Part shown: positions 1 to 12,321 of the stretch, piece by piece | How positions within the stretch are numbered: position 1 is the stretch's first letter | How the letters are laid out: each line of letters begins with the position of its first letter | Assembly: GCF_002813455.1 (NCBI RefSeq) | Contig: NZ_PHHE01000001.1 | Coordinates: forward strand, 1,798,001-1,862,000 | Reading direction: 5' to 3' | Source of the DNA: Pseudomonas baetica | GTDB lineage: Bacteria > Pseudomonadota > Gammaproteobacteria > Pseudomonadales > Pseudomonadaceae | Length of the DNA stretch: 64,000 nucleotides | The notes under the pieces: generated by a model | The model's input: the letters and a program-made list of their open reading frames with translations, nothing else | What the model was told of the DNA's origin: nothing | Databases searched by the model: none | Program-made: the position numbers and the translations under genes

Positions 1-2270
1 TTGACCGTAGCCATGAGGATCTTGCCCTTGGCTTCCGGCTTGTCGCCTTTTTCCAGTTCGATGAACGGAATCAGGTGGGCCACGGCCTGTTTCATCACGC
101 GGGCGGATTTCACCACCTGCGGCAGGAACATTTTGCCTGCGCCAAACAAGTCGCCGACGATGTTCATGCCCGACATCAGCGGGCCTTCGATCACTTCGAT
201 CGGGCGGGCGAACGACTGGCGCGATTCTTCGGTGTCTTCGACGATGTGGGTGGTGATGCCCTTGACCAGCGCATGTTCCAGACGCTTGTTGACGTCCCAG
301 TTGCGCCACTCTTCGGTCTCGGCTTCCTTGACGCTGCCGTCGCCCTTGTACTTGTCGGCGATGGCGAGGAGGGCGTCGGTGCCTTCCGGCGTGCGGTTGA
401 GGATCACGTCTTCAACGGCGTCGCGCAGCTCCACAGGGATCTGGTCGTAGATCTCCAGTTGCCCCGCGTTGACGATACCCATGGTCAGGCCGGCGCGGAT
501 CGCGTACAGCAGGAACACCGAGTGGATCGCCTCACGCACCGGGTTGTTGCCCCGGAACGAGAACGACACGTTGGACACGCCGCCGGACGTCAGCGCATAC
601 GGCAGCTCGTCGCGGATGTAGGCGCAGGCATTGATGAAGTCCACCGCGTAGTTGTTGTGTTCTTCGATGCCGGTGGCCACGGCGAAAATGTTCGGGTCGA
701 AGATGATGTCTTCCGGCGGGAAGCCGACTTCGTTGACCAGAATGTCGTAGGAGCGTTTGCAGATTTCTTTCTTGCGCGCTTCGGTGTCGGCCTGGCCAGC
801 TTCGTCGAACGCCATCACCACCACGGCGGCGCCGTAGCGCTTGCACAGCTTGGCATGATGAATGAACTGCTCGACGCCTTCTTTCATGCTGATCGAGTTG
901 ACGATGCCTTTGCCCTGAATGCACTTGAGGCCGGCTTCGATCACCTCCCATTTCGAGGAGTCGATCATGATCGGTACGCGGGAGATGTCCGGTTCGCCGG
1001 CGATCAGATTGAGGAAGGTCACCATGGCCTTCTTCGAATCCAGCATCCCTTCGTCCATGTTGATGTCGATCACCTGCGCGCCGGCCTCGACCTGCTGCAG
1101 GGCAACTTCCAGCGCTTCGGTGTAGTTGTCTTCACGGATCAGGCGGGCGAACTTGGCGGAACCGGTGATGTTGGTGCGCTCGCCGACGTTGACGAACAGC
1201 GAGCTGCGATCAATGGTGAACGGCTCCAGACCCGAGAGGCGGCACGCCTTGGGAATGTCCGGAATCTGCCGCGGCGCATAACCGGCCACGGCTTTGGCGA
1301 TGGCCTCGATGTGCCCCGGCGTGGTGCCGCAGCAGCCGCCGACGATGTTGAGGAAGCCGCTTTGAGCGAACTCTTCGATGACCTTGGCGGTTTGCGACGG
1401 CAGTTCGTCGTACTCGCCGAACTCGTTCGGCAGACCAGCGTTCGGGTGCGCGGAAACGTGGGTGCTGGCCTTGTTCGACAGCTCTTCCAGGTACGGACGC
1501 AATTCGCTGGCGCCGAGGGCGCAGTTCAGCCCCACCGAGATCGGCTTGGCGTGGGCCACGGAGTTCCAGAACGCTTCGGTGGTCTGGCCCGACAGGGTAC
1601 GACCGGAGGCGTCGGTGATGGTGCCGGAAATCATGATCGGCAATTCGAGGTGCAGCTCCTCGAACACGCCTTGCACGGCGAAAATCGCGGCTTTGGCGTT
1701 GAGGGTGTCGAAGATGGTTTCGATCAGGATCAGGTCGGCGCCGCCCTCGATCAGGCCTTTGGTGGCTTCGGTGTAGTTCTCCACCAGCTCATCAAAGGTG
1801 ACGTTGCGATAGCCAGGGTTGTTGACGTCAGGCGACAGCGAGCAGGTGCGGCTGGTCGGGCCAAGTACGCCGGCGACAAAGCGTGGCTTGTCCGGGTTCT
1901 CGGCGGTCTTGGCATCGGCAATCTTGCGCGCCAGGCGTGCGCCTTCTACGTTTAGCTCGTAGGCCAGTTCTTCCATGCCGTAGTCGGCCATGGAAATACG
2001 CGTGGCGTTGAAGGTGTTGGTTTCCAGAATGTCGGCGCCGGCATCCAGGTAGGCTTTCTCGATGCCACCGATCACGTCCGGGCGGGTGATGACCAGCAGG
2101 TCGTTGTTGCCCTTGACGTCACTCGGCCAGTCCGCGAAGCGTTTGCCGCGATAATCCTGCTCTTCGAGCTTGTAGCTCTGGATCATGGTGCCCATGCCGC
2201 CGTCGAGTATCAGGATGCGCTCTTTGAGAGCTTGCTTGAGAGCTTGAAGGCGGACGCTGCGATCGGACAT
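1..2270 (-). CDS. metH: Methionine synthase, cobalamin-dependent (5' part of gene; 3' end outside window)
   Basis: Transfers a methyl group from 5-methyltetrahydrofolate to homocysteine through enzyme-bound cobalamin, making methionine in the cytoplasm. The first ~756 residues are present. They begin [13 protein letters not shown] and contain [10 protein letters not shown] of the homocysteine-binding barrel. Its zinc-ligand cysteines are in GLNCALG (about residue 248) and GGCCGTTP (about 313). The pterin-binding barrel follows ([14 protein letters not shown]), then the start of the cap/B12 module. The B12-binding DxHxxG motif and the activation domain lie beyond the left edge. The start ATG (2268-2270) was chosen because the protein begins at the usual family position. 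The gene is divergent from cti. No frame break is visible. Confidence 0.95.
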   Translation of the reverse strand, partial: MSDRSVRLQALKQALKERILILDGGMGTMIQSYKLEEQDYRGKRFADWPSDVKGNNDLLVITRPDVIGGIEKAYLDAGADILETNTFNATRISMADYGMEELAYELNVEGARLARKIADAKTAENPDKPRFVAGVLGPTSRTCSLSPDVNNPGYRNVTFDELVENYTEATKGLIEGGADLILIETIFDTLNAKAAIFAVQGVFEELHLELPIMISGTITDASGRTLSGQTTEAFWNSVAHAKPISVGLNCALGASELRPYLEELSNKASTHVSAHPNAGLPNEFGEYDELPSQTAKVIEEFAQSGFLNIVGGCCGTTPGHIEAIAKAVAGYAPRQIPDIPKACRLSGLEPFTIDRSSLFVNVGERTNITGSAKFARLIREDNYTEALEVALQQVEAGAQVIDINMDEGMLDSKKAMVTFLNLIAGEPDISRVPIMIDSSKWEVIEAGLKCIQGKGIVNSISMKEGVEQFIHHAKLCKRYGAAVVVMAFDEAGQADTEARKKEICKRSYDILVNEVGFPPEDIIFDPNIFAVATGIEEHNNYAVDFINACAYIRDELPYALTSGGVSNVSFSFRGNNPVREAIHSVFLLYAIRAGLTMGIVNAGQLEIYDQIPVELRDAVEDVILNRTPEGTDALLAIADKYKGDGSVKEAETEEWRNWDVNKRLEHALVKGITTHIVEDTEESRQSFARPIEVIEGPLMSGMNIVGDLFGAGKMFLPQVVKSARVMKQAVAHLIPFIELEKGDKPEAKGKILMATV

Positions 2271-2426
2271 TTGGACTACTCGGAAAGACCATTACGAAGG
2301 AGCGGGATCATAACAAACCTGTGCGCTTTTGGAGCATGTGCAGGTTTTTCATGAATATCGCTCATGTTGGTACGGGCGTCATACTGTAGAATCGCGGCGT
2401 TTTTCTTCAGGGTCGGGATCAGGCAC

Positions 2427-4718
2427 ATGTCGTACCGCGTCATCAGCATTGTTTTGCTGTTCTTAAGCTGGGGCGCCGTTGCGCAAGAGCCCTTGACCTC
2501 GCCTGTGTCATACACCCGCGATATCCAGCCGATCTTCACCGAGAAGTGCGTGGCCTGCCATGCGTGCTACGACTCTGCCTGTCAGCTCAACCTGGGCAGC
2601 GGCGAAGGCGCGGCGCGTGGCGCGAGCAAAATGCCGGTCTACGACGGCGAGCGCACGCAGGCGGCGCCAACCACGCGTTTGTTCTATGACGCCTTCGGCA
2701 AACGCGCCTGGCAGCAAAAAGGCTTCTATTCGGTGCTCGACGCCCAGGGCAGTCAGGCGGCATTGATGGCGCGCATGCTGGAGCTGGGGCACCAAACCCC
2801 GTTGACGCCCAACGCCAAGCTGCCGGAAGACATTGTGCTGGGCCTGAACCGCGAGAACATGTGCGCGATGCCCGCCGAGTTTGAGGGTTACGCCGGTGCG
2901 CATCCAAAAGAGGGCATGCCGCTGGCCGTCACAGGGCTGACCGATCAGCAATACCAGACGCTGCAGCGCTGGCTGGCGTCTGGCGCGCCGATTGACGAAC
3001 AAGGCCTGGCGCCGAGCGCCAAAGAGGCGTTGCAGATCGTCCAGTGGGAAAACCTGCTCAATACCCCCGGCGCACGCCAGAGTCTGGTAGGGCGCTGGTT
3101 GTTCGAGCACTGGTACCTCGCGCACCTCTATTTCAAGGACGGCGAGCCAGGACATTACTTTCAGTGGGTGCGCTCGCGCACACCAAGCGGTCAGCCGATC
3201 GATCTGATCGCCACGCGTCGCCCCAACGACGATCCGGGCACCCAGGTGTATTACCGCTTGTGGCCGGTGCAAGGGGTGATCGTGCACAAGACCCACATCA
3301 CTTATCCGCTGAGCGCGGCGAAGATGGCGCGGGTCAAAAGCCTGTTCTACAGCGGCAACTGGCAGGTCAACGCTTTACCGGGTTACGGCCCGCAGAGCCG
3401 GGCCAATCCTTTCTCTACGTTCGAGGCGATTCCGGCGCAGGCGCGCTATCAGTTCATGCTCGATAACGCTGAATACTTCGTGCGCACCTTCATTCGTGGC
3501 CCAGTGTGCCGTGGTCAGATCGCCACCGACGTGATCCGTGACAACTTCTGGGCGCTGTTCCAGGCGCCGGAACATGACCTCTATATCACTGACCCGAATT
3601 ATCGCGGCCAGGCCACGCCGTTGCTGGCCATGCCCGGGCAGAACGACGACGTCGGCAGCGTACTGAGCCTGTGGCGCAACTACCGTGACAAACGAAACGA
3701 ATACGAAGCCTTGCGCCGCGACAGCTACGCCGATTTGCCGGCACCGAGCTGGTCGACCCTGTGGGCCGGCAACGACAACGCGTTGCTGAGCATTTTCCGC
3801 CACTTCGACAGCGCCTCGGTGAGCAAAGGCCTGATCGGCGAGGTGCCGCAAACGATGTGGCTGTTCGACTATCCGCTGCTGGAGCGCACTTATTACCAGT
3901 TGGCAGTCAACTTCGATGTGTTCGGCAACGTCTCCCATCAGGCGCAAACCCGCCTGTATTTCGACCTGATCCGCAATGGCGCCGAGCAGAACTTCCTGCG
4001 CCTGATGCCCGCCGATTCCCGAGAGGATTACCTCAACGATTGGTATCAGAGCAGCGGCCAGTTCAAGATGTGGCTCGATTACGAAGCCATCGACGACGAC
4101 AAACCGACCGGCCTGAAGCTGGACGAGAAGAATCCGAAATACGATTTCGCCCAGCAGTTGCTCGCGCGCTATGGCGACCTGAATGCGCGACCGGATCCGA
4201 TCAATCGTTGCAACGGCGCTTATTGTTCGCGACCGAACATCGATCCGGCGCTGCAAAATGCCGAGCAAGCGCTAAGCCGCCTGGCTTCGCGCCCGGCCGC
4301 GGGCCTGAAGGTCATCGATCAGTTGCCGGAGGCCACCCTGCTGCGCGTCGAAACCGCCAGCGGCAAACGTGAGGTCTACAGCCTGTTGCGTAACCGCGCC
4401 CATAGCAACGTGGCGTTCTTGCTCGGTGAGTCGCTGCGTTATCAGCCGGGGCTCGACACGCTCACGATCTATCCGGGTGTGCTCAGCAGTTATCCGAACT
4501 TCATCTTCAACGTTCCTGCCGAACAAGTGCCGGCGTTTGTCGATGCGATGGAAAGTGCCAAGGACGCCAATCGTTTCGAGAAAATCGTCGAACGTTGGGG
4601 GATTCGTCGCAGCCATCCGCAATTCTGGATGTATTTCCACGATCTGAGCCAATACATCCACGAGACCGAACCGGTGGAAGAGGGCGTACTGGACATGAAC
4701 CGCTACGAGAATCTTTGA
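2427..4718 (+). CDS. cti: Fatty acid cis-trans isomerase
   Basis: Periplasmic haem protein that converts cis- to trans-unsaturated fatty acids in existing membrane phospholipids, a fast response to solvent, heat and osmotic stress in Pseudomonas. The 763-residue product starts MSYRVISIVLLFLSWGAVAQ, a signal peptide. The c-type haem site CVACH is at residues 41-45, inside CVACHACYDSACQ. An in-frame upstream ATG at 2364 exists, but the ATG at 2427 places the signal peptide at the N-terminus. The length fits the family (about 760-770). The gene appears monocistronic, divergent from metH, and is followed by a REPIN. Confidence 0.93.
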   Translation: MSYRVISIVLLFLSWGAVAQEPLTSPVSYTRDIQPIFTEKCVACHACYDSACQLNLGSGEGAARGASKMPVYDGERTQAAPTTRLFYDAFGKRAWQQKGFYSVLDAQGSQAALMARMLELGHQTPLTPNAKLPEDIVLGLNRENMCAMPAEFEGYAGAHPKEGMPLAVTGLTDQQYQTLQRWLASGAPIDEQGLAPSAKEALQIVQWENLLNTPGARQSLVGRWLFEHWYLAHLYFKDGEPGHYFQWVRSRTPSGQPIDLIATRRPNDDPGTQVYYRLWPVQGVIVHKTHITYPLSAAKMARVKSLFYSGNWQVNALPGYGPQSRANPFSTFEAIPAQARYQFMLDNAEYFVRTFIRGPVCRGQIATDVIRDNFWALFQAPEHDLYITDPNYRGQATPLLAMPGQNDDVGSVLSLWRNYRDKRNEYEALRRDSYADLPAPSWSTLWAGNDNALLSIFRHFDSASVSKGLIGEVPQTMWLFDYPLLERTYYQLAVNFDVFGNVSHQAQTRLYFDLIRNGAEQNFLRLMPADSREDYLNDWYQSSGQFKMWLDYEAIDDDKPTGLKLDEKNPKYDFAQQLLARYGDLNARPDPINRCNGAYCSRPNIDPALQNAEQALSRLASRPAAGLKVIDQLPEATLLRVETASGKREVYSLLRNRAHSNVAFLLGESLRYQPGLDTLTIYPGVLSSYPNFIFNVPAEQVPAFVDAMESAKDANRFEKIVERWGIRRSHPQFWMYFHDLSQYIHETEPVEEGVLDMNRYENL

Positions 4719-4766
4719 TCGTTTGAGGCTGGCCTGCTGTCACAGCTTCAGGTAACACACAAATCC

Positions 4767-4861
4767 CCTGTGGGAGCGAGCCTGCTCGCGAAGGCGGAGT
4801 GTCAGGCACCGAATCCATTGAATGTGCCATCGCTTTCGCGAGCAAGCCCGCTCCCACAGGG
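4767..4861. repeat. REPIN (two inverted REP hairpins)
   Basis: Two REP units in opposite orientation, GTGGGAGCGAGCCTGCTCGCGAA and its partner TTCGCGAGCAAGCCCGCTCCCAC (one base differs), flank about 45 bp. It fills the gap between cti and the acyltransferase. First of seven similar units in this window. Confidence 0.9.
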
Positions 4862-4899
4862 TGAAGTGGTGTTTTTGGGAATGTGGACAGGAGCCATCG

Positions 4900-6556
<1,657 letters not shown>

Positions 6557-6579
6557 GGTGTTCGCTGCGGACATGAAAA

Positions 6580-6606
6580 ACGGCGCCCCGTGAGCGCCGT
6601 TTTTTT
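6580..6606 (+). terminator. Intrinsic terminator after nfuA
   Basis: Hairpin ACGGCGC-ccgtga-GCGCCGT followed by seven T. The A-run on its left side means it could also act on minus-strand transcripts. Confidence 0.85.
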
Positions 6607-6624
6607 ATGGGTGAAATGTGCCGA

Positions 6625-6697
6625 CGCCTTCGCGAGCAAGCCCGCTCCCACATTTGATCGCATTCCAAATGTGGGAGCGGGCTTGCTCGCGAAGAGG
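6625..6697. repeat. REPIN
   Basis: CGCGAGCAAGCCCGCTCCCACA and its inverse TGTGGGAGCGGGCTTGCTCGCG, separated by about 15 bp. Lies between the convergent nfuA and cobM. Confidence 0.9.
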
Positions 6698-6700
6698 CCC

Positions 6701-7447
6701 TCATGGGCGATACAAATGTGCATGCCCCGCGCGATATAAAGATGACTCGCTAAACACCTCACTCCCCAACACCCGCCCGACCAGAATCAACGCCGTGCGC
6801 CGAAACCCTTTGACGTCAACCTTCTCGGCAATGTCCGCCAGCGTCCCCACTACCCAATCCTGATCCGGCCACGTCGCCCGGTGGATCACCGCAATCGGGC
6901 AATCGGCGCCGTAATGCGGCAGCAGTTCAGCGATGATCTTCTCCAGATGATTGACCCCCAGATGAATCGCCATGGTCGCGCGATGCTGCGCCAGACTGGC
7001 CAACTCTTCACCCGCCGGCATCGCGGTTTTATCGGCGTAGCGAGTCAGAATCACGCTCTGCGACACATCGGGCAGGGTCAGTTCGGCACCCAGTAACGCC
7101 GCACACGCCGCTGTCGCCGTCACCCCGGGAATGATTTCGAATGGAATATCCAGCTCGCGCAAATAGCGAATCTGCTCGCCAATGGCGCCGTAAAGACTCG
7201 GATCCCCCGAATGCACTCGCGCTATATCCTGGCCCTTGGCATGGGCGGTTTTGATCAGTTCGATGATCTGTTCCAGATGCAGTTCAGCGCTATTAACCAC
7301 TGTCTCTGCCTGGTGACCGTCCAGCACCGCCGCCGGTACCAGCGAGCCTGCATAGATGATCACCGGGCAACTGCGGATCAGCCGCTGGCCTTTGACGGTG
7401 ATCAATTCCGGGTCGCCGGGGCCTGCGCCGATGAAGTAAACGGTCAT
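6701..7447 (-). CDS. cobM: Precorrin-4 C11-methyltransferase
   Basis: SAM-dependent methylation of precorrin-4 at C-11 in the aerobic branch of cobalamin synthesis. The 248-residue protein starts MTVYFIGAGPGDPELITVKG, the glycine-rich loop of the tetrapyrrole methylase fold. The second family motif VARVHSGDPSLYGA follows at about residues 75-90. A longer in-frame start at 7501 was rejected because the family begins at MTVYFIG. It is the last gene of the riboswitch-led operon cbtB-cbtA-cobE-cobM. Confidence 0.93.
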   Translation of the reverse strand: MTVYFIGAGPGDPELITVKGQRLIRSCPVIIYAGSLVPAAVLDGHQAETVVNSAELHLEQIIELIKTAHAKGQDIARVHSGDPSLYGAIGEQIRYLRELDIPFEIIPGVTATAACAALLGAELTLPDVSQSVILTRYADKTAMPAGEELASLAQHRATMAIHLGVNHLEKIIAELLPHYGADCPIAVIHRATWPDQDWVVGTLADIAEKVDVKGFRRTALILVGRVLGSEVFSESSLYRAGHAHLYRP

Positions 7448-7527
7448 CGTTGAATCCTTTGGAAAAGAGGTGCAGCCATGCTTCAGATGAAGATCGCTCA
7501 TGATCGATGGCGGGGATTATCGGGATT

Positions 7528-7941
7528 TTACGCAGCGCCGGCCAATGCCAGCGTTGCCTGAGCGTATTTTTGCCGGGAAATCAGCAGTTTTGCCGGTGCC
7601 TGAATCAACTGTTCAGCGAGCGCCAGTGCGGCACTTTCGGCGACGCCGTAGCAACCGGTGCGTTCGTAGGCGATCTGCGAATGGTGACTGAGCTGCTGTT
7701 GATAGCTGGCCAATTGTTCGCTGCTGAAATACAGCAACGGCAGGGCCAATTGTGCGGCGAGTTCTTGCAAACCTGGCTCATCGCGTTTCAAGTCGATGCT
7801 GGCCAAGGCCTTGACCGCTTCGAGCTCAATGCGATGGGCCTGCAAGGCTTGATCGAGTAACGCGCGTAATGTGCTGGCGGGGCAGCCGCGCTGGCAGCCC
7901 AGGCCGACCACGAAGGTCGGCGCTGCGCTGTCATCGGTCAT
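7528..7941 (-). CDS. cobE: Cobalamin biosynthesis protein CobE (CbiG C-terminal-like)
   Basis: A 137-residue protein matching the CobE/CbiG C-terminal family, found in cobalamin operons. Recognisable parts are FVVGLGCQRGCPASTLRALL at the N-terminus and the central SIDLKRDEPGLQELA. The exact biochemical role of CobE in the aerobic pathway is not settled. The start overlaps the cbtA stop by 4 bp (ATGA), showing translational coupling. The gap to cobM is 80 bp. Confidence 0.88.
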   Translation of the reverse strand: MTDDSAAPTFVVGLGCQRGCPASTLRALLDQALQAHRIELEAVKALASIDLKRDEPGLQELAAQLALPLLYFSSEQLASYQQQLSHHSQIAYERTGCYGVAESAALALAEQLIQAPAKLLISRQKYAQATLALAGAA

Positions 7942-8639
7942 AGGTGGTATTGACCTTCGCTTTTGCGGCGGAACAACCAGGCACTGATCAGGCCCAGGGC
8001 CAGCCAGAACGCCACGTTGGTCAACTGCGAAGCGATTTTGAACTGTGCCTCAAGCGCTTCTGGCGCCAGCATCGAATGCACTTCCGGCTGAGGTGCACCG
8101 ATGACGTGCGGCACAGCGAGGATCGCCACACCGAGGATCTTCATCAGCCAATGGCGGCTGAACGCGATCAACGCCAGGCCGACGGCGGTGGACGCGGCTG
8201 TGCTGATCCACCAGAGCTGCCGTGAAGCCAGATCCGCCGCAGCAGTGCCCGGCAATTCCGGCGGCAAGCCCAAGGTCGGTGCCAGCACGAAAGTGGCGTA
8301 GCCGGCCAGGCCCCAGAGCAGACCTTGCGAAGTTTTGGTCGGCGCGCGCAGGGTGTAGAGACCGGCGAGCATCAGGGCAAAACCGACGGCCACCACCAGA
8401 TTGCCGCCCGTGGTCGAGACCACACGCTGCCAGCCATCTTCCGGTTCCCAGGCTTCGGCGTCGTGGGTGTGGGCAGCCGTGCCAGCTGCATGTTCGTGTA
8501 CTTCAGCCGCAGGTTCGGACTTTTCATAGGTTTCGGCCTGCAGAATCAGCGGCGAAACCCAGAAGCTTTGCAGCAGGGTGAGGAGCAGGGCGGCCAGCAG
8601 ACCGCTGAAACCTGCTGTTTGCGCAATACGCTTGATCAT
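7938..8639 (-). CDS. cbtA: CbtA family predicted cobalt transporter
   Basis: A 233-residue membrane protein with about five hydrophobic helices. A histidine-containing loop (residues ~45-65, EVHEHAAGTAAHTHDAEAWE) could bind metal. The family is predicted to move cobalt into the cell for B12 synthesis, because it occurs next to cbtB under cobalamin riboswitches; transport has been inferred more than measured. The ATG at 8639 starts MIKRIAQTAGFSG; seven residues further upstream are possible. It overlaps cobE by 4 bp. Confidence 0.88.
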   Translation of the reverse strand: MIKRIAQTAGFSGLLAALLLTLLQSFWVSPLILQAETYEKSEPAAEVHEHAAGTAAHTHDAEAWEPEDGWQRVVSTTGGNLVVAVGFALMLAGLYTLRAPTKTSQGLLWGLAGYATFVLAPTLGLPPELPGTAAADLASRQLWWISTAASTAVGLALIAFSRHWLMKILGVAILAVPHVIGAPQPEVHSMLAPEALEAQFKIASQLTNVAFWLALGLISAWLFRRKSEGQYHL

Positions 8640-8650
8640 GTCGGCAGGTC

Positions 8651-8848
8651 TCAGTGGCACGGGAACGCGGCGCTGTGGCGGGTATCGTGAGCGGCGTTGT
8701 GCACCGCTTCGATGTGCGAGAAACCGGCGAAATAGACGAGGCTGGCGCCCAGGATCGACGCGAAAATGGCGGCGGTCAGGCGTTGGCTCAGGGTGGTGGT
8801 GCTGGAGATCTTGTCGGTGTTGCTGGCGGTGCTGCTGATGATCGACAT
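8651..8848 (-). CDS. cbtB: CbtB family small membrane protein
   Basis: A 65-residue protein with one transmembrane helix (AAIFASILGASLVYFAGF) and a C-terminal histidine-rich tail (HIEAVHNAAHDTRHSAAFPCH has the conserved His pattern). CbtB is the small partner of CbtA in predicted cobalt uptake. The ATG at 8848 is preceded by CTCCAGAGGGAAGC, which supplies a ribosome-binding site. Longer readings upstream run into the riboswitch leader and are not credible. First gene of the operon. Confidence 0.88.
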   Translation of the reverse strand: MSIISSTASNTDKISSTTTLSQRLTAAIFASILGASLVYFAGFSHIEAVHNAAHDTRHSAAFPCH

Positions 8849-8890
8849 GGCGCTTCCCTCTGGAGTGTCAGCGGGGTCATAGAGCGCATG

Positions 8891-8919
8891 AAAACCCCTG
8901 CGGGTCGGGCTCGCAGAGG
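8891..8919 (-). terminator. Leader terminator of the cobalamin riboswitch
   Basis: On the minus strand, CCTCTGCG pairs with CGCAGGGG (one G-U pair) and is followed by TTTT. It lies between the aptamer and cbtB, as expected for B12-induced premature termination. Confidence 0.65.
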
Positions 8920-8987
8920 TTCGAACAGCGCCCGCCCACCGCGGGTTTGTTATGTTCAGCGACGCATGACTGCGGGCTGTGTGTTGC

Positions 8988-9182
8988 GGGCCGGTCTCCG
9001 GGCTCACGAGGGGTTGGCGTCAGGCCGACCTGCAAGCGTCACCTTCCCATGCCGTTGGGGCACAGTGGTTTTGACGCTTCGCTCGCTTACCGTTGCGGGG
9101 GCAGCACCGGACTGACATGGGCTTGAGTAAAGCACATGATTCACCGGTTTCCCGTTTCACCCTGTGAAGGGCACCCGTAACA
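8988..9182 (-). promoter_or_regulatory. Cobalamin riboswitch
   Basis: Minus-strand leader of cbtB. It contains the conserved cobalamin aptamer blocks in order: GGTGAA near the 5' end, GTGCTGCCCCCGCAACGGTA, then ACCACTGTGCCCC, GGGAAGGTGACGC and, at the 3' end, GAGCCCGGAGACCGGCC. This is the B12-sensing RNA family that represses cobalamin synthesis and cobalt or B12 uptake genes. Boundaries are approximate to about 10 bases. Confidence 0.93.
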
Positions 9183-9224
9183 AGTTGCGTAGGAGAGCAT
9201 GAGGGGGGGATTTGAGTCAATTGG

Positions 9225-9279
9225 AGGGGGCATATCCGTTGCTGCGGTAACGGCGGCTTAGGGTTTCGCCCTTACGGCC
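9225..9279. repeat. Possible interspersed Pseudomonas repeat fragment
   Basis: The stretch GCATATCCGTTGCTGCGGTA followed by GGCGGCTTAGGGTTTCGCCC reads like a piece of an intergenic repeat I recall from P. fluorescens-group genomes. Recognition is from memory and the boundaries are uncertain. It may instead be the outer end of the IS4-type element. Confidence 0.3.
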
Positions 9280-9337
9280 ATCCCTTTCAAGGTCTTAGGT
9301 AAAATCCCCTGATACTTCAGCCAGGAGGACCCGAACG

Positions 9338-10246
9338 ATGTGGGCCGATGTTCTAGCGCGTTTCGAGAAAAAAGCACCTGCCAGTGTCATGGCCAAATTG
9401 GCGCTGGAGCAGGCCATTGCGCCTGAGTGGATTGATCAGGTCTTCGAAGAGCATCGGCAACGGCAGTATTCTCGTGAGCTACTGTTCTCGACCATCATCA
9501 AGCTGATGTCCCTTGTTTCATTGGGCTTGAAGCCATCCCTGCACGCCGCCGCGCGGCAACTGGAAGATCTTCCTGTCAGTTTGGCTGCCCTCTACGACAA
9601 GATCAGTCGTACTGAACCTGCGCTGTTACGCGCTCTGGTCACAGGTTGTGCGCAACGTCTGACTCCGACCATCAAGGAGCTGGGCTGCACCAAAACGTTG
9701 CCGGAGTGGTGGACGGCAATCATTTGGCTTCCACTGAGAAACGTCTGGGCGCTCTACGCCATGAGCGAGGCGCCGCTCGTCCTGGCTTTTCGGTGGTTGT
9801 TTACGACCCCGATCTCGATCAGGTCATCGACCTTCAGGCGTGTGAGGATGCCTACGCAAGCGAGCGTGTTTGCGTGCTGCCTCTACTGGCCAATGCCGAG
9901 CCAGGCCAAGTGTGGCTGGCTGATCGACTCTATTGCACGCTCCCGGTCATGGAGGCTTGTGAGCAGGTCCAGACGTCCTTTGTCATTCGTCAGCAAGCCA
10001 AGCATCCACGCCTGATTCAAGAGGGTGAGTGGCAAGAACCCGTGCCTGTGGAAACAGGCACTGTGCGTGAGCAGATCATCCAGGTCAGAGGCGGTTACCA
10101 ATGTCGGCGTGTCGAACTGACGCTTCATTCGCCAACAGACTCGGGTGACAGCAGCTTGATGTTCTGGAGCAATCTACCCCAGAGCGTCAGCGCGCAGCAG
10201 ATCGCGCAACTCTATCGCCGTCGCTGGAGTATTGAAGGTATGTTTG
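9338..10246 (+). pseudogene. IS4-family transposase, frameshifted and truncated
   Basis: The N-terminal part (MWADVLARFEKKAPASVMAK...) reads in one frame to about 9710. The catalytic part then continues in another frame (VVDGNHLASTEKRLGALRHE... VYDPDLDQVIDL). The frame change falls in the codons for LPEWW/VVDGNH, where a few residues appear lost. The C-terminal signature YRRRWSIE begins the IS4-family Y-(2)-R-(3)-E-(6)-K motif. It stops after GMF because an IS3-family element is joined there. The remaining 3' part of this element is not present downstream of the IS3, so this is a dead fragment. Confidence 0.85.
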
Positions 10247-10308
10247 TAGTGGTCTAATGAAACCGGACACCCATTTAGGCGAGAATGCTCGCCAGATAGA
10301 GGTGTCTG

Positions 10309-11471
<1,163 letters not shown>

Positions 11472-11479
11472 CCACTACA

Positions 11480-11766
11480 AGTTAAGCAATAAAGCTGTGT
11501 GCCTTCGTGGTTGAATATAAGATAAGCGCCTGGGGGCGGAGCTGGCAGAAAATCTTTAATGAGTGTGTCTGTAGAGGTGTTTATCATCTTAATAGATTCA
11601 CTTTGATGAAAAGAAGCTACTCGGCTACCGTCTTTGCTTATGGCTAAATAGTATCCAGTAAAGGTTGTGAATCTTTTTATAATTTTTCGGGATAGGGTGG
11701 AGAAGATTATAAGGCCTTTATTGTAAGCGCTAGCATATATTTTTTCGCCATTTGGTGTTATCACCA
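11480..11766 (-). pseudogene. YVTN beta-propeller protein, 3' fragment (split by IS256, cut by IS3)
   Basis: Minus-strand continuation of the gene at 14322-15914. It encodes the YVTN-type propeller blades ITPNGEKIYASAYNKGLIIF and GYYLAISKDGSRVASFHQSE. At the left it runs into the IS3 end, so the native C-terminus is lost and the reading would stop inside the IS. With the IS256 element and one 8-bp duplication removed, the upstream half joins this fragment in frame (...RFHEMV then ITPNGEK...). Confidence 0.85.
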
Positions 11767-11826
11767 GAGAGTGTCAGATTTTTTGTGTGCGGGCCGGTAA
11801 TGGCCTGCCGTCAGGCAGGCCGGGTT

Positions 11827-12321
11827 TTACCAGGTCGGCCTGATAAATCGATCTCCGTACAGAATCGCAAATTGGTTCATCGCACTCTTCCAGTCATGAG
11901 CCGCCGAGCCCCAGTTTGCCGTGATGTTACGCAGCCCAAGCCAGATCAGCTTGGTCGCTGCGTCATCCGTCGGGAAGTGGCCCCGGGTCTTGATGATCTT
12001 GCGTAGCTGAGCGTTGATGCTTTCGATAGCGTTGGTCGTATAGATCACTTTTCGAATGGCAGGCGGGAAGACAAAAAATGGAATCACTCGATCCCAGGCT
12101 CGTCTCCAGGCCGCCACCACCGTTGGGTATTGCTTACCCCAAGGGCCATTTTCAAAGGCATCCAGTGCTTCCTCAGCCGCTTCTGCGTTGATGGCTTGAT
12201 AGATCGGTTTTAGCGCCTTGGCCAGCTCACGGCGCTTGTCCCACGCCGCGTAATCGAGGCTGTTGCGGATCAAGTGGACGATGCATGTTTGCAGCGTTGT
12301 TGCCGGAAATACTGCGCTTAG
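11827..12321 (-). pseudogene. IS256-family transposase, C-terminal part
   Basis: Encodes the C-terminal half of a Mutator/IS256 transposase: ...TTLQTCIVHLIRNSL..., KVIYTTNAIESINAQLRKII (family signature) and the tail DRFIRPTW. It is separated from the N-terminal half (13513-14269) by an IS5-family element. Removing that element and one TTAG copy restores an open frame of 416 codons across the junction (...GMPEAL then SAVFPATTL...). Confidence 0.9.

Noticed and set aside
75..1955. 626-codon open frame on plus opposite metH
   Set aside because: Antisense shadow of metH in GC-rich codon-biased DNA; the composition (Val/Asp/Arg/His-rich) is typical of a mirrored frame.
2271..2426. Search for a SAM, SAH or cobalamin riboswitch ahead of metH
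   Set aside because: The 156-bp gap shows no conserved riboswitch core on the minus strand.
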